Made by a program: the position numbers and the translations under genes. A DNA stretch of 64,000 nucleotides, taken from the NCBI RefSeq assembly GCF_024341905.1, contig NZ_BQXY01000001.1, positions 591,013 through 655,012 on the forward strand, read 5' to 3'. Within the stretch, counting starts at the first letter, position 1, and each line of letters starts with the position of its first letter. Positions 49,644 to 59,229 of this stretch are shown here, piece by piece. The notes beneath the pieces are model-generated. The model did no database searches. It had not been told where the DNA came from and was given only the letters and a program-made list of their open reading frames with translations. This DNA comes from Clostridium folliculivorans. Lineage in GTDB: Bacteria > Bacillota > Clostridia > Clostridiales > Clostridiaceae.

Positions 49644-52055
49644 TTGAAGGTTAATATTTTGTTTAGTTTTGTGTTAGTGGTATCAGCAATTGCACTTCTT
49701 TATGTGGGATACTTTTCCTGGAGAAGAGATAAAATATATGTTTCCATAGCGTTACTTCCAGTATCAATTTATTCGTTTGGATATGCTTTTGAAATATTAT
49801 GTACAAGCGTTGAAAGGGTAAGTTTTTGGATTAAGGTGGAATATCTAGGGATAGCATTTCTACCTGTAGTTTGGTTATTATTTGCGCTTAAGTTTAATGG
49901 ACATAAGGAGAAAATAAAAAAAAGTACAGTAGTACTATTATTTATCATCCCTGTTATAACACTGATACTAAATTATACAAATGATTTTCATCACCTTTTT
50001 TATAAAGAATTATACATGAACAATAATGGTATCTTTCCTATTGTAAATATTGTACGTGGCCCATGGTATTGGGTTAATATTATTTATACCTATTTATTAA
50101 TGTTTATAGGTCTAATAATTTTTATATTTGCTTATTTTAAAGCAGTTTCCATTATAAGAAAACAAATCTTATTTTTAATAATAGCTTGGATAATTCCATG
50201 GATTTTAGATATTGCTTATATGCTGAGAGTGTTTCGCTTTGAGTTGGATTTATGTCCCCTTGCCTTTTCTGTTTCAGGAATAATTTCTAGTTATGCTATA
50301 TTCAAATTTAAATTATTAAAAATTACTCCAATAGCGATAGAAAAAGTTTTTTCAAATATGCTGGATGGAGTTATAATACTAGATTCGGAAAATAATATAG
50401 TCAATTTTAATAATGCCTCAAAAAATATTATTTCGGAATTAAAGTATACAGAGGCCGGAGATAAAAAAATTGATGAGGTATTTAAGGAACACAAGACATT
50501 GCTAAAAGCTATAAATAACAAGTCTTATAATGAAAATTTAATTAGCATAAATGATAAGGGACAATCAAGATATTATAAGCTCAATATTAATAATATATAT
50601 GAAACTTCAGGTGAAAGTATCGGTAAAATACTAACTTTAAATGATGTTACTGAATTTGAGTTACAGAGAGAAAAGTTATATAATAATTTGAATTTTGTTG
50701 AAACACTAATGGATGCTATTCCAAATCCTATATATTCTAAGGATGAATACGGTGTATATAATCATTGTAATAATGCATTTACAGAGTATTTAGGGATTAC
50801 TAAAGAAGACCTTATTGGAAATACTGCATATGCGATATTTGAAGAAAAATTAGCGGAAGTCTATGATAAAGCAGATATGAGCTTGATGAAAGAAGAAGGA
50901 ACTCAAGTTTATGAATCAAAACTTATACATAAAGATGGAACGGAACATGATGTGATTTTTAGTAAATCAGTTGTCGTAAATGAACAAGGGAATGACAAAG
51001 GAGTAGTTGGAGTTATATTAGATATTACAGAACAAAAAAGGAATAGGGCAAAAATAAATAAATTATCAACATTAAAAGAAGCTATGCTAAATATTGGTTA
51101 TTCTATAAATGAAATATCAGATATTAATGATTTACTTCAATTAATACTAGATAAAGTTATTAATTGTGTTGACGAAAGAAACTGTGGTTCTATATTGCTT
51201 TTGGATGAGCATGAAAATTTAAAAATAGCTGTAGCAAAAGGCTATAATTTAGAAGAAATTAAGAAATTCTCAATTAAATTAGAAGATGCCTGGTTTAAGG
51301 ATGGAGAAATTATAGATAAAACAGTGATTTTTAATGATATTGATAAGATGAATATTGCAAGTATGCTAGATACAGAAGAAGGGATAAAAATAAAATCGTT
51401 TATTAGCTCGCCAATTCTTATAGATGGTAAGTGCTATGGATTTTTAAATATTGATAGTATATTTAATAATATCTTTGACGAAGTAGATATAGAATTGATG
51501 GAATATATGACCAGTCAAACTTCCATAGCTATTACCAAGCATAAGCTTTACGAAGAAACTATATATTTGTCTAGATATGATAAATTAACCAATGTATATA
51601 ATAGAAGTTATTTTGAACAATTACTTCACAATAATATATATAATGAAAATACAGATAAAAAAGAGTTTCTTACAGCTATTTTTGATTTAAATGGACTGAA
51701 ATTTGTTAATGATAATTATGGACATTTAGCTGGAGATGAACTAATAAGAATATTTGCAAAAGGGCTAAAAAGTTTAGGCGGAGGTTCTGATATTATAGGA
51801 AGATTTGGAGGAGACGAATTTGTTGGAGTCTTTTTCAACGTTAATCTCCAAGAGTTAATTAATAAATTTGAACAATTGAGTGAACAGTTTAAAAGTAACC
51901 CGATAATCTTTGGGGAAAACAAAATAATTTGTAGCTATAGTTATGGAGTTGTAAATTTCCCAAGTGATGGAGTGGAGTTTGATCAACTTATAAAAATTGC
52001 TGATAAACGCATGTATGAATATAAAAATAAAGCGAAAAATAAAATTCATAGCTAA
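49644..52055 (+). CDS. Membrane diguanylate cyclase (7TM-PAS-PAS-GAF-GGDEF)
   Basis: An approximately 803-residue signalling protein: seven hydrophobic segments (about 5-225) of the histidine-kinase-type 7TM sensor, a PAS-like region (about 235-330), a second PAS (about 345-465, NPIYSKDEYGVYNHCNNAFTEYLG), a GAF domain (about 485-630) and a C-terminal GGDEF domain. The active-site GGDEF is intact at 722-726, after YDKLTNVYNRSYF, so c-di-GMP synthesis is expected. No RxxD inhibitory site lies five residues before GGDEF (GGSD there). No EAL domain. The start is probably TTG 49644 after GGGGTG; GTG 49635 overlaps that site. Confidence 0.88.
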   Translation: MKVNILFSFVLVVSAIALLYVGYFSWRRDKIYVSIALLPVSIYSFGYAFEILCTSVERVSFWIKVEYLGIAFLPVVWLLFALKFNGHKEKIKKSTVVLLFIIPVITLILNYTNDFHHLFYKELYMNNNGIFPIVNIVRGPWYWVNIIYTYLLMFIGLIIFIFAYFKAVSIIRKQILFLIIAWIIPWILDIAYMLRVFRFELDLCPLAFSVSGIISSYAIFKFKLLKITPIAIEKVFSNMLDGVIILDSENNIVNFNNASKNIISELKYTEAGDKKIDEVFKEHKTLLKAINNKSYNENLISINDKGQSRYYKLNINNIYETSGESIGKILTLNDVTEFELQREKLYNNLNFVETLMDAIPNPIYSKDEYGVYNHCNNAFTEYLGITKEDLIGNTAYAIFEEKLAEVYDKADMSLMKEEGTQVYESKLIHKDGTEHDVIFSKSVVVNEQGNDKGVVGVILDITEQKRNRAKINKLSTLKEAMLNIGYSINEISDINDLLQLILDKVINCVDERNCGSILLLDEHENLKIAVAKGYNLEEIKKFSIKLEDAWFKDGEIIDKTVIFNDIDKMNIASMLDTEEGIKIKSFISSPILIDGKCYGFLNIDSIFNNIFDEVDIELMEYMTSQTSIAITKHKLYEETIYLSRYDKLTNVYNRSYFEQLLHNNIYNENTDKKEFLTAIFDLNGLKFVNDNYGHLAGDELIRIFAKGLKSLGGGSDIIGRFGGDEFVGVFFNVNLQELINKFEQLSEQFKSNPIIFGENKIICSYSYGVVNFPSDGVEFDQLIKIADKRMYEYKNKAKNKIHS

Positions 52056-52111
52056 TAAATAGATTTGTTAAGGTTTTAATTATATTATTGTGTGTAAAAG
52101 TATGGAGTTCC

Positions 52112-52176
52112 TTGACTTTTAAGGCAGTAAGTAGCATTATGTAGACATATGAAATAATGAATTACTGCCTTTAAAG
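52112..52176 (+). promoter_or_regulatory. Promoter with 15-bp inverted repeat
   Basis: TTGACT (52112-52117) and CATTAT (52135-52140) are 17 bp apart. CTTTTAAGGCAGTAA (52116-52130), within the spacer, is matched in 14 of 15 positions by the inverted TTACTGCCTTTAAAG (52162-52176), with the transcription start between the arms. It suggests an operator pair or a stem in the 5' region of the AraC-type gene. Confidence 0.7.
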
Positions 52177-52226
52177 TTAGATGACTTTAAACATACAATT
52201 ATTTTCACCAACAAGAGGGTAATAAA

Positions 52227-53096
52227 ATGGATTATATGCATTTAAATTATTTTACGAAAGATACTGACTTTCCTTTCTTTATACAAACAGGTGAGCATGA
52301 TATGGGGATGCCTATACATTATCATGCTGATTTTTCTGAGTTAGTGATTGTATTAAACGGTACAGCTACTCATGTTGTAAACTCGGAAAAGTATTTTATA
52401 AAAAAAGGAGATGTATTTGTTATAAATGAAGATACCTCTCATGGATATGAAGAAACTTACAATCTTAAAATTTGCAACATTATGTATAAGTCAGAACATT
52501 TGCACCAGGTTGGTAATGACCTAAGAAAATCTTCAGGCTATGAGGCACTTTTTGTTATTGAGCCATTTTTAGCAAGAGAATACAGATTTAAGAGCAAACT
52601 TAAACTAACTCTTTCTGATTATGAGAAAGTAAAAGAAGTTATATTTGAGATGCTTAATGAATATCAAAATAAATATCAAGGATATCAGACTATGATATAT
52701 TCTCGCTTTATGGAACTGGTGGTGTTTTTATCTAGGCAGTATGATATTATCAGTTTAGAATTTAAAGATAATGTGATAAATATAGCGAAAGCAGTATCCT
52801 ATATGGAAAGTCATTTTAGAGAACATATCAATTTAAAGGATTTGGCTGACAAAGCAGAGCTTTCAGTTAGACATTTTAATAGAATTTTTAAAGAAAATTA
52901 TAAGACAACCCCTATAAAGTATGTACTTAGGTTACGTATTCAGTATGCATGCCTACTATTAAGGAAGAGTAAGTTTACGATTTCAGATATAGCTTATGAA
53001 AGTGGATTTGATGATAGCAATTATTTCACAAGACAGTTCAAAAAAGTTATGGGTACGTCACCAAAAGAATACCGTTCCTATAGTGAAAAATTGTAG
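52227..53096 (+). CDS. AraC-family regulator with cupin sensor (RhaS-like)
   Basis: A 289-residue AraC/XylS regulator. The N-terminal cupin (about 15-90) has HYHADFSELVIVLNGTATHV and FVINEDTSHGYEE, and the C-terminal double helix-turn-helix has INLKDLADKAELSVRHFNRIF and FTISDIAYESGFDDSNYFTRQF followed by SPKEYR. The layout resembles the rhamnose regulators RhaS/RhaR, so a sugar ligand is likely. GAGGGTAA precedes the ATG. It stands alone between a diguanylate cyclase gene and a terminator, and its promoter carries a long inverted repeat consistent with autoregulation. Targets are unknown. Confidence 0.87.
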   Translation: MDYMHLNYFTKDTDFPFFIQTGEHDMGMPIHYHADFSELVIVLNGTATHVVNSEKYFIKKGDVFVINEDTSHGYEETYNLKICNIMYKSEHLHQVGNDLRKSSGYEALFVIEPFLAREYRFKSKLKLTLSDYEKVKEVIFEMLNEYQNKYQGYQTMIYSRFMELVVFLSRQYDIISLEFKDNVINIAKAVSYMESHFREHINLKDLADKAELSVRHFNRIFKENYKTTPIKYVLRLRIQYACLLLRKSKFTISDIAYESGFDDSNYFTRQFKKVMGTSPKEYRSYSEKL

Positions 53097-53115
53097 TTTT
53101 ATATTGAAACACAAT

Positions 53116-53147
53116 AAAAACCACCATGGTTGAATATGGTGGTTTTT
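53116..53147 (+). terminator. Terminator between convergent genes
   Basis: AAAAACCACCAT pairs with ATGGTGGTTTTT; symmetrical A and T runs allow use in both directions. Confidence 0.85.
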
Positions 53148-53175
53148 GTATATCTGGATAGTATACTTTAATTTA

Positions 53176-53577
53176 TTAGTTATTATATAGTGAGAAAGTT
53201 TCTGGCTCACCAGTAAAGGAAGAAATAGTAGCAGTTCCTTTAGTAAAGTATAAAACTGCGAAAATTCCATCTTCAATGCTGTACATTGATTTTAAGGATG
53301 GAATAGTTTCAAGCGCAAGTTCTTTTACTTCACGTCTATCATCATGTGCTACTTCTCCAGCTAAACGAATCCATTTTCCTTTATTCATAGCAGAGATTTC
53401 TACTTTAGGATTTTCTAACATTTGTTTAAAACATTCTTTTTTGTTATTTGTAACAATGTATAGCTTTCCCTCGTATTCAAAAACTGCGCCGAAAGGTCTC
53501 ACTCTAGGTTGATCACCTTCAGTAGTTGCTAAATAAAAAGTACGACTTTCTTGTAAGAATTCTAATGCTTTTTTCAT
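53176..53577 (-). CDS. Pyridoxamine-phosphate-oxidase-like FMN-binding protein
   Basis: A 133-residue split-barrel flavoprotein. FLQESRTFYLATTEGDQPRV then RPFGAVFEYEGKLYIVTNN is the classic PNPOx-like start, followed by NPKVEISAMNKGKWIRLAGEV and a C-terminal strand pair. Close relatives are small clostridial flavin- or cofactor-binding proteins of unsettled function, some reducing nitroimidazoles. GGAGAGGAG precedes the ATG. A decayed HxlR-type regulator gene lies divergently upstream, which suggests the pair was once a redox-stress switch. Confidence 0.83.
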   Translation of the reverse strand: MKKALEFLQESRTFYLATTEGDQPRVRPFGAVFEYEGKLYIVTNNKKECFKQMLENPKVEISAMNKGKWIRLAGEVAHDDRREVKELALETIPSLKSMYSIEDGIFAVLYFTKGTATISSFTGEPETFSLYNN

Positions 53578-53705
53578 AATTATTGCTCCTCTCCATTATT
53601 CAGACTAAAATTGATGACATAGTAATAATATCATGTACAACTTAAATGACAAGTACGATTTTTATGTATTGTTAGGATAAAAAGTATATCATAGAAGGAG
53701 CTAAT

Positions 53706-53916
53706 ATGGAGAATAATATTGATATTTTTAGAATATATCCTTATTCTGAACTTAAAGTTTTTTTAGCAAAATGATATATATTGATTATGTATCATTTGAA
53801 TGACGGAACACTACGTTACGGAGAGCTCCAAAGAAGAATTGGGGATAGCATACAAGCAACATTAACAAAATAACTGAGAATATTGAAAGATTATGCGTTG
53901 AAAAGTGAGAACATTG
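53706..53916 (+). pseudogene. HxlR-family regulator, broken by nonsense codons
   Basis: A frame from ATG 53706 (after AAGGAG) reads YSELKVFLAK-stop-YILIMYHLNDGTLRYGELQRRIGD-SIQATLTK-stop-LRILKDY, matching the HxlR pattern KW..lIl..L..G..Ry.eL.r.i..i....Lt..Lr.Le. The first stop (TGA) stands at the conserved Trp (TGG) and the second (TAA) at a usual Gln (CAA), both single-base changes. The C-terminal part is lost. It is divergent from the FMN-binding protein gene, its likely former target. Confidence 0.7.
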
Positions 53917-54210
53917 CACAAAAGTGTAGTGTTTTTTATTTTACAATAAATAAAGCTAAAAAATTTTCGCATAATAAATTTATATATATAGCTTAAAAAT
54001 TAGAGAAAACGTTGTAAACACAACAATAACAAGAATAATTTTAAAGAATAATGATTGGCTGACACAAAAAAAACTTATATCAGTCTCTAGTAACTTTAAA
54101 AATTAAACTTTTGTAGATAGCTGCGATAGATTGAAAATCAGAAAAGTAAAGAGAGCTAGAAGGTATTAGTTTCTTATAATTAACTGTGACCATGCCAAAA
54201 AAAATTATAC

Positions 54211-54236
54211 ATCGCTTTTTGGCGATTTTTGTTTTT
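54211..54236 (+). terminator. Terminator hairpin in the leader of the kdp operon
   Basis: ATCGC pairs with GCGAT around a T-rich loop, followed by TTTTTGTTTTT. It lies only 63 bases before the first small gene of the kdp cluster. The gap 53917-54298 shows no gene but could be a regulated leader; I could not match it to a known riboswitch. Confidence 0.55.
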
Positions 54237-54298
54237 CATAAGAAGGGGACTATAATGAACCTACAAAGAATAGATAAGGATTTTAGGGGGAACTACAC

Positions 54299-54409
54299 AT
54301 GGGAAAAGATATTATTTTTATTGTTTTAATGATGGGTTTGTATTGCTCATTTAACTTACTAATAAGATTTTGTGATAATGCAATTACTTCAAATCAAATT
54401 GATGAATAA
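54299..54409 (+). CDS. 36-residue membrane peptide at the head of the kdp cluster
   Basis: ATG 54299 to TAA 54407-54409 encodes one hydrophobic helix (IIFIVLMMGLYCSFNLLI) with a polar tail. AGGGGG precedes the start by about 7 bases. It sits 64 bases before kdpF. Small genes preceding kdpA have been described in the Clostridium acetobutylicum kdp operon (kdpZ, kdpY), and this may correspond to one of them. Function unknown. Confidence 0.65.
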   Translation: MGKDIIFIVLMMGLYCSFNLLIRFCDNAITSNQIDE

Positions 54410-54473
54410 CTGATAACAAAAAAAAGAAAATATAAGCTTATGCAATATTTAAATGCAATCAGGAGGTTAAGGT

Positions 54474-54551
54474 ATGATCTTTTTAGGAATTTTAGTGGTA
54501 GCACTGTTTATTTATCTTGGGTATGCACTTCTTAATCCTGAGAAATTTTAA
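54474..54551 (+). CDS. kdpF: KdpF, small stabilising subunit of the K+ pump
   Basis: A 25-residue peptide with a single membrane helix (IFLGILVVALFIYLGYALL) ending NPEKF, the typical KdpF length and end. AGGAGGT lies ahead of ATG 54474, and kdpA begins 35 bases after its stop. KdpF stabilises the KdpABC complex in the membrane. Confidence 0.9.
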   Translation: MIFLGILVVALFIYLGYALLNPEKF

Positions 54552-54586
54552 AAATGAAAGATTAAAAGTAATTTTGGAGGTTTATC

Positions 54587-56266
54587 ATGGACATTTTACA
54601 AATAGTAATAACTTTAGTTTTATTTATACTATTAATTTTGCCAATGAGCAGATACTTATACAAGGTAGCAACTGGTGAAAAATCTTTTGTTGATCCTGTT
54701 TTGGACAAAGTAGATAATTTTATTTTCAAAATAACTGGCGTAAATAAAGAGGAGATGAATTGGAAAAAGTATGCGGCTACATTATTAATAAGTAATGGAA
54801 TAATGGTTGCTATAGGATATGTAATTTTGAGAGTGCAGGGAATTGGACTTTTGAATCCTAATAAAATAGGAGGAATGGAACAAAGTCTCAGTTTCAATAC
54901 TGCAATAAGTTTTATAACAAATACAAATCTTCAGGACTATAGTGGAGAGTCAGGACTTTCGTATCTTAGTCAAATGATTGTAATAATATTTTTGATGTTT
55001 ACTTCTGCTGCTACAGGGTTTGCGGCTGCCTTAGCTTTTATAAGAGGACTTACAGGTAGAACAAAAACCGTTGGTAATTTCTTTGTGGATATTGTAAGAA
55101 TAATAACAAGAGTTTTTATTCCACTTTCAATAGTAGTCTCAATTATTTTAATGTGGCAAGGGGTTCCTCAAACCTTATCACCTAACATCACGGTGAACAC
55201 TATTGAAGGCAAATTGCAGGATATTGCTGTTGGTCCGGTTGCGGCGTTAGAAGCAATAAAACATATTGGGACAAACGGAGGAGGTTTTTTTGGAGCAAAT
55301 TCAGCTCATCCTTTTGAGAATCCAACTCCAATAACAAATTTGATCGAAATTCTTTCAATGATGCTTTTACCTGGTTCTTTAGTACTGACCTTTGGACTAA
55401 TGCTTAAGAATAAAAAACAGGGATGGACAATATTTGCTGCAATGTCATTATTATTTATTATTGTACTTCCAGTAGCTTATTTTGCTGAAAAGGCGGGAAA
55501 TCCTGCACTTGCACATATTGGGTTATCGCAAGCTTTAGGAAATATGGAAGGAAAAGAAGTTAGATTTGGAATAGCTCAATCCTCATTATTCACTACGGTA
55601 ACTACTGCTTTCACCACAGGAACAGTAAATAATATGCATGATTCACTTACTCCGCTAGGAGGTATGGTAGCACTTTGGAATATGATGATTAATGTAGTCT
55701 TTGGCGGTAAGGGTGTTGGCCTTATGGGTATGATAATGTATGCTATTTTGTCGGTATTCTTGTGTGGACTTATGATCGGAAGAACACCTGAATTTCTTAG
55801 AAAAAAAATTGAAGGAAAAGAAATGAAGCTAATCGCATTAGCAATAATAGTTCATCCCTTAATAATATTAATACCAACTGGATTAGCACTTGTAACTAAA
55901 AGTGGGCTTGCTGGCATCACCAATCCTGGGTATCATGGATTATCGCAAGTACTTTATCAATTTACATCTTCAGCAGCTAATAATGGTTCTGGATTTGAAG
56001 GCTTAGCGGATAATACAGTATTTTGGAATTCTATAACCGGATTTGTTATGCTTTTCGGAAGATATGTTTCAATGATATTACTATTAGCAGTTGCGGGTTC
56101 ACTAGCACAAAAGCAACTCTTGCCAGAAAACGAAGCTTCTTTTAAGACAGATAATAAGATGTTCGTGTTTATATTAGTAGCGATAGTAATTATAATAGGT
56201 GCTTTAACATTCCTTCCAGCACTTGCTCTCGGACCTGTATCAGAGCATTTAACTCTAGGAAGGTAG
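54587..56266 (+). CDS. kdpA: Potassium-transporting ATPase, channel-like subunit A
   Basis: A 559-residue membrane protein that forms the K+ pore of the high-affinity KdpFABC pump. About ten membrane segments and the four filter-like repeats are visible, including TNGGGFFGANSAHPFENP, FTTGTVNNMHDSLTPLGG and SAANNGSGFEGLADN. Length equals the family norm (555-565). TGGAGG precedes the ATG. It is followed after 51 bases by kdpB. The pump imports K+ when it is scarce. Confidence 0.97.
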   Translation: MDILQIVITLVLFILLILPMSRYLYKVATGEKSFVDPVLDKVDNFIFKITGVNKEEMNWKKYAATLLISNGIMVAIGYVILRVQGIGLLNPNKIGGMEQSLSFNTAISFITNTNLQDYSGESGLSYLSQMIVIIFLMFTSAATGFAAALAFIRGLTGRTKTVGNFFVDIVRIITRVFIPLSIVVSIILMWQGVPQTLSPNITVNTIEGKLQDIAVGPVAALEAIKHIGTNGGGFFGANSAHPFENPTPITNLIEILSMMLLPGSLVLTFGLMLKNKKQGWTIFAAMSLLFIIVLPVAYFAEKAGNPALAHIGLSQALGNMEGKEVRFGIAQSSLFTTVTTAFTTGTVNNMHDSLTPLGGMVALWNMMINVVFGGKGVGLMGMIMYAILSVFLCGLMIGRTPEFLRKKIEGKEMKLIALAIIVHPLIILIPTGLALVTKSGLAGITNPGYHGLSQVLYQFTSSAANNGSGFEGLADNTVFWNSITGFVMLFGRYVSMILLLAVAGSLAQKQLLPENEASFKTDNKMFVFILVAIVIIIGALTFLPALALGPVSEHLTLGR

Positions 56267-56317
56267 GAATATCCTACTTAAGGTTACTTCATATATAGAA
56301 TAAAGGAGTTAATTAAA

Positions 56318-58375
56318 ATGAGTAAGAATGAAGGTAAAAAATTTATAAGTAAAGAAATAGCATTAAATGCTTTTAAAGATTCCTTTAAAAAATTAAATCC
56401 TAAGAGCATGGCAAAAAATCCAGTAATGTTTATTGTAGAGATAGGATTTATAATTTCTTTAATACTCACTGTATTTCCAGATGCCTTTGGAAAAAGTGGT
56501 GGAAATTTAAGGGTTTATAACGGTATTGTTTGTTTTGTACTATTTATCACTGTGTTATTTGCTAATTTTGCTGAAGCTGTAGCAGAGGGAAGAGGAAAAG
56601 CACAAGCAGAAACCTTAAAAAAGACTAGAAAAGATACAAAAGCAAAACTTTTGAGTAAAAATGGAGAAATAACTGAAATTAGTGCAAGTGATTTAAAAAA
56701 GGGAGACATCGTGCTAGTTGAAACTGGTGACCTAATTCCAAATGACGGTGTTGTAATTGAAGGTCTTGCATCAGTAGATGAATCTGCAATTACTGGTGAA
56801 TCTGCTCCAGTGTTAAAGGAAGCTGGTGGTGATTTTAGTTCAGTAACAGGAGGCACTAAAGTTCAGAGTGACTGGCTTAAAGTCGAAATATCAGCATCTC
56901 CAGGTGAATCCTTTTTAGATAAGATGATAAGTTTGGTTGAAGGCGCATCAAGGCAAAAGAGTCCAAATGAAATTGCATTAAGTACAGTTCTTGTTAGTTT
57001 AACAATAATATTTTTAATTGTTATTGTTTCACTTTTACCTATGGCTAAATATTCAAAAGTTGATATTCCTATGTCTACACTTATAGCACTTTTGGTTTGT
57101 TTAATACCTACTACAATAGGGGGACTTTTATCTGCAATAGGAATTGCTGGAATGGATAGAGTTACAAGGTTTAATGTTATTGCAATGTCAGGTAAAGCAG
57201 TAGAAGCTTGTGGTGATGTAGATACAATGATCTTAGATAAGACAGGAACCATAACCTTTGGAAACAGAATGGCGGCTGAGTTTGTAGCTGTTGGTAAGCA
57301 TACAGTAGAAGAAGTTACAAGATTTGCAGCACTTTCCTCAGTGAAGGATGGAACTCCTGAAGGAAGATCAATAGTAGAACTAGCAAAAAAGAATAATGTA
57401 ATAATTGAGGAAAAAGAGTATAAAGATAGCGAGTTTATTGAGTTTACTGCTCAAACAAGAATGAGCGGAATGGATATAAGCGGAGGAGTAAAAATTAGAA
57501 AAGGAGCTACTGATGCAATTAAAGGTTTTGTTAAAGAATATGGTGGAGAAATTCCTGAAGAATTAGATAGTATAACAGAAAGAATTTCAAAGCTTGGAGG
57601 TACACCTTTAGTAGTTGCAGTTGATAAGCATATAGTTGGTGTTATATATCTAAAAGATACGGTAAAACCAGGTTTAGTTGAAAGATTTGCAAGGCTTAGA
57701 GAAATGGGAATAAAGACAGTAATGTGTACTGGAGATAACCCACTTACTGCTGCTACTATAGCAAAAGAAGCTGGAGTAGATGACTTTATAGCAGAATGTA
57801 AACCAGAAGATAAGATTTTTGTGATAAAGAAAGAACAATCACAAGGTAAAATTGTAGCAATGACTGGTGATGGTACAAATGATGCTCCTGCTTTAGCTCA
57901 AGCTGATGTTGGGCTAGCCATGAATAGTGGAACTCAATCAGCAAAAGAAGCTGCAAATATGGTTGATTTAGATTCAGATCCTACGAAAATTTTAGAAGTT
58001 GTAGAAATAGGAAAGCAGCTGCTTATAACAAGAGGTGCATTAACCACATTCAGTATAGCAAATGATATAGCTAAATATTTCGCAATAATCCCTGCTATAT
58101 TTGCAGTTGCTATACCTGAAATGAATAAAATAAATATAATGGGACTTGCGACACCAACTAGTGCAGTTCTGTCAGCATTGATATTTAATGCAATTATAAT
58201 ACCGCTGCTAATACCTATAGCAATGAAAGGCGTAAAGTATAAGCCTATGAAAACTGAAAGAATGTTACTTAAAAATATAATGATTTATGGAGTAGGTGGA
58301 GTGATTGTACCCTTTGTAGGAATCAAATTAATTGATATATTAGTTTCACCACTTCTTAGAACACTAGGTATATAG
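56318..58375 (+). CDS. kdpB: Potassium-transporting P-type ATPase, subunit B
   Basis: A 685-residue P-type ATPase. The phosphorylated aspartate is D307 in DKTGTIT, the same number as in E. coli KdpB. The actuator loop is ITGESAPV, the nucleotide-binding part includes KGA, and the hinge is [11 protein letters not shown]. Seven membrane segments frame these. The conserved Ser of the TGES region used in regulatory phosphorylation is followed by A (TGESAP), as in other KdpB proteins. AAAGGAG precedes the ATG. It hydrolyses ATP to drive K+ through KdpA. Confidence 0.97.
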   Translation: MSKNEGKKFISKEIALNAFKDSFKKLNPKSMAKNPVMFIVEIGFIISLILTVFPDAFGKSGGNLRVYNGIVCFVLFITVLFANFAEAVAEGRGKAQAETLKKTRKDTKAKLLSKNGEITEISASDLKKGDIVLVETGDLIPNDGVVIEGLASVDESAITGESAPVLKEAGGDFSSVTGGTKVQSDWLKVEISASPGESFLDKMISLVEGASRQKSPNEIALSTVLVSLTIIFLIVIVSLLPMAKYSKVDIPMSTLIALLVCLIPTTIGGLLSAIGIAGMDRVTRFNVIAMSGKAVEACGDVDTMILDKTGTITFGNRMAAEFVAVGKHTVEEVTRFAALSSVKDGTPEGRSIVELAKKNNVIIEEKEYKDSEFIEFTAQTRMSGMDISGGVKIRKGATDAIKGFVKEYGGEIPEELDSITERISKLGGTPLVVAVDKHIVGVIYLKDTVKPGLVERFARLREMGIKTVMCTGDNPLTAATIAKEAGVDDFIAECKPEDKIFVIKKEQSQGKIVAMTGDGTNDAPALAQADVGLAMNSGTQSAKEAANMVDLDSDPTKILEVVEIGKQLLITRGALTTFSIANDIAKYFAIIPAIFAVAIPEMNKINIMGLATPTSAVLSALIFNAIIIPLLIPIAMKGVKYKPMKTERMLLKNIMIYGVGGVIVPFVGIKLIDILVSPLLRTLGI

Positions 58376-58394
58376 CTATTGGAGGATATAAAAT

Positions 58395-59033
58395 ATGAAA
58401 AGTATAATAAAAAGTTCTTTATTGATGACTTTAGTGTTAATTGTGATATGTGGAGTTGCATATCCACTTCTTGTAACAGGTATAGGGCAAGTAGCCTTTA
58501 AAGATAAAGCTAATGGAAGTATAATTGAGTTTAATGGAAAGGCAACTGGTTCAAAGCTAATTGGTCAAAGCTTTACAGATCCAAGATTTTTTCAAGGAAG
58601 AGTATCAGCAGTTAACTATAATACCTATACTGAAGATGATAAAAAATTAGATAATAGCGGAAAAGCAGCTTATACTGGAGTAGCATCAGGTTCAGCGAAT
58701 TTAGCACCTTCAAATCCAGCATTGACTGAAAGAGTAAAGAAAGATCTGGAAGCTTTCTTAAAAAGTCATCCAACTATTAAGCAAGAGGATATACCAGCGG
58801 ATTTACTTACTAGCTCAGGCTCAGGTCTAGATCCAGAGATAAGCCCTCAAGCTGCAAGAATACAAATTGATGCGGTTTCAAAAGCTTCAGGCATTGATAA
58901 GAAGACATTAGAAGATATAGTAGTAAAGCATACAGAAGGAAGAAGTCTAGGAGTATTTGGAGATGAAAGAGTTAACGTATTGCTTATTAATCTAGATATT
59001 GCAGATATTTTAAAAGGTGAAGGAAAGCTGTAG
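58395..59033 (+). CDS. kdpC: Potassium-transporting ATPase, subunit C
   Basis: A 212-residue subunit with one N-terminal membrane helix (about 6-30: [23 protein letters not shown]) and an outer domain containing [38 protein letters not shown] and [17 protein letters not shown], all family landmarks. It is about 20 residues longer than E. coli KdpC because of the [19 protein letters not shown] segment, common in Firmicutes. TTGGAGG precedes the ATG; gap to kdpB is 19 bases. It assists ATP binding in the complex. Confidence 0.96.
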   Translation: MKSIIKSSLLMTLVLIVICGVAYPLLVTGIGQVAFKDKANGSIIEFNGKATGSKLIGQSFTDPRFFQGRVSAVNYNTYTEDDKKLDNSGKAAYTGVASGSANLAPSNPALTERVKKDLEAFLKSHPTIKQEDIPADLLTSSGSGLDPEISPQAARIQIDAVSKASGIDKKTLEDIVVKHTEGRSLGVFGDERVNVLLINLDIADILKGEGKL

Positions 59034-59068
59034 GTTAAAATAGTTGATGATTTAAAAAGATATATTTA

Positions 59069-59125
59069 AAAATATAAATTTTATTACGAAATGGTACATC
59101 CATAAATATACCACTTCAGCGCTAA
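59069..59125 (+). repeat. AAATGGTACATCC motif with 40-base match to 22081-22120
   Basis: AAAATATAAATTTTATTACG then AAATGGTACATCCATAAATA closely matches the segment at 22081. GAAATGGTA (59088-59096) also pairs with TACCACTTC (59109-59117). It lies in the gap between kdpC and the PAS-protein gene. Confidence 0.5.
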
Positions 59126-59229
59126 ATATTCTTTAGGAGAGGAATATTTGGAAAGAGGTGGTGTGTTTTATATATTTATATCAAATTAGAGCATAAATTG
59201 GGTATTAATAAGCATTGAGAGGTGATTAG

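Noticed and set aside
53917..54298. ydaO-class c-di-AMP riboswitch before kdp
   Set aside because: The conserved purine-rich blocks of that class could not be found on the plus strand; only an intrinsic terminator is supported.
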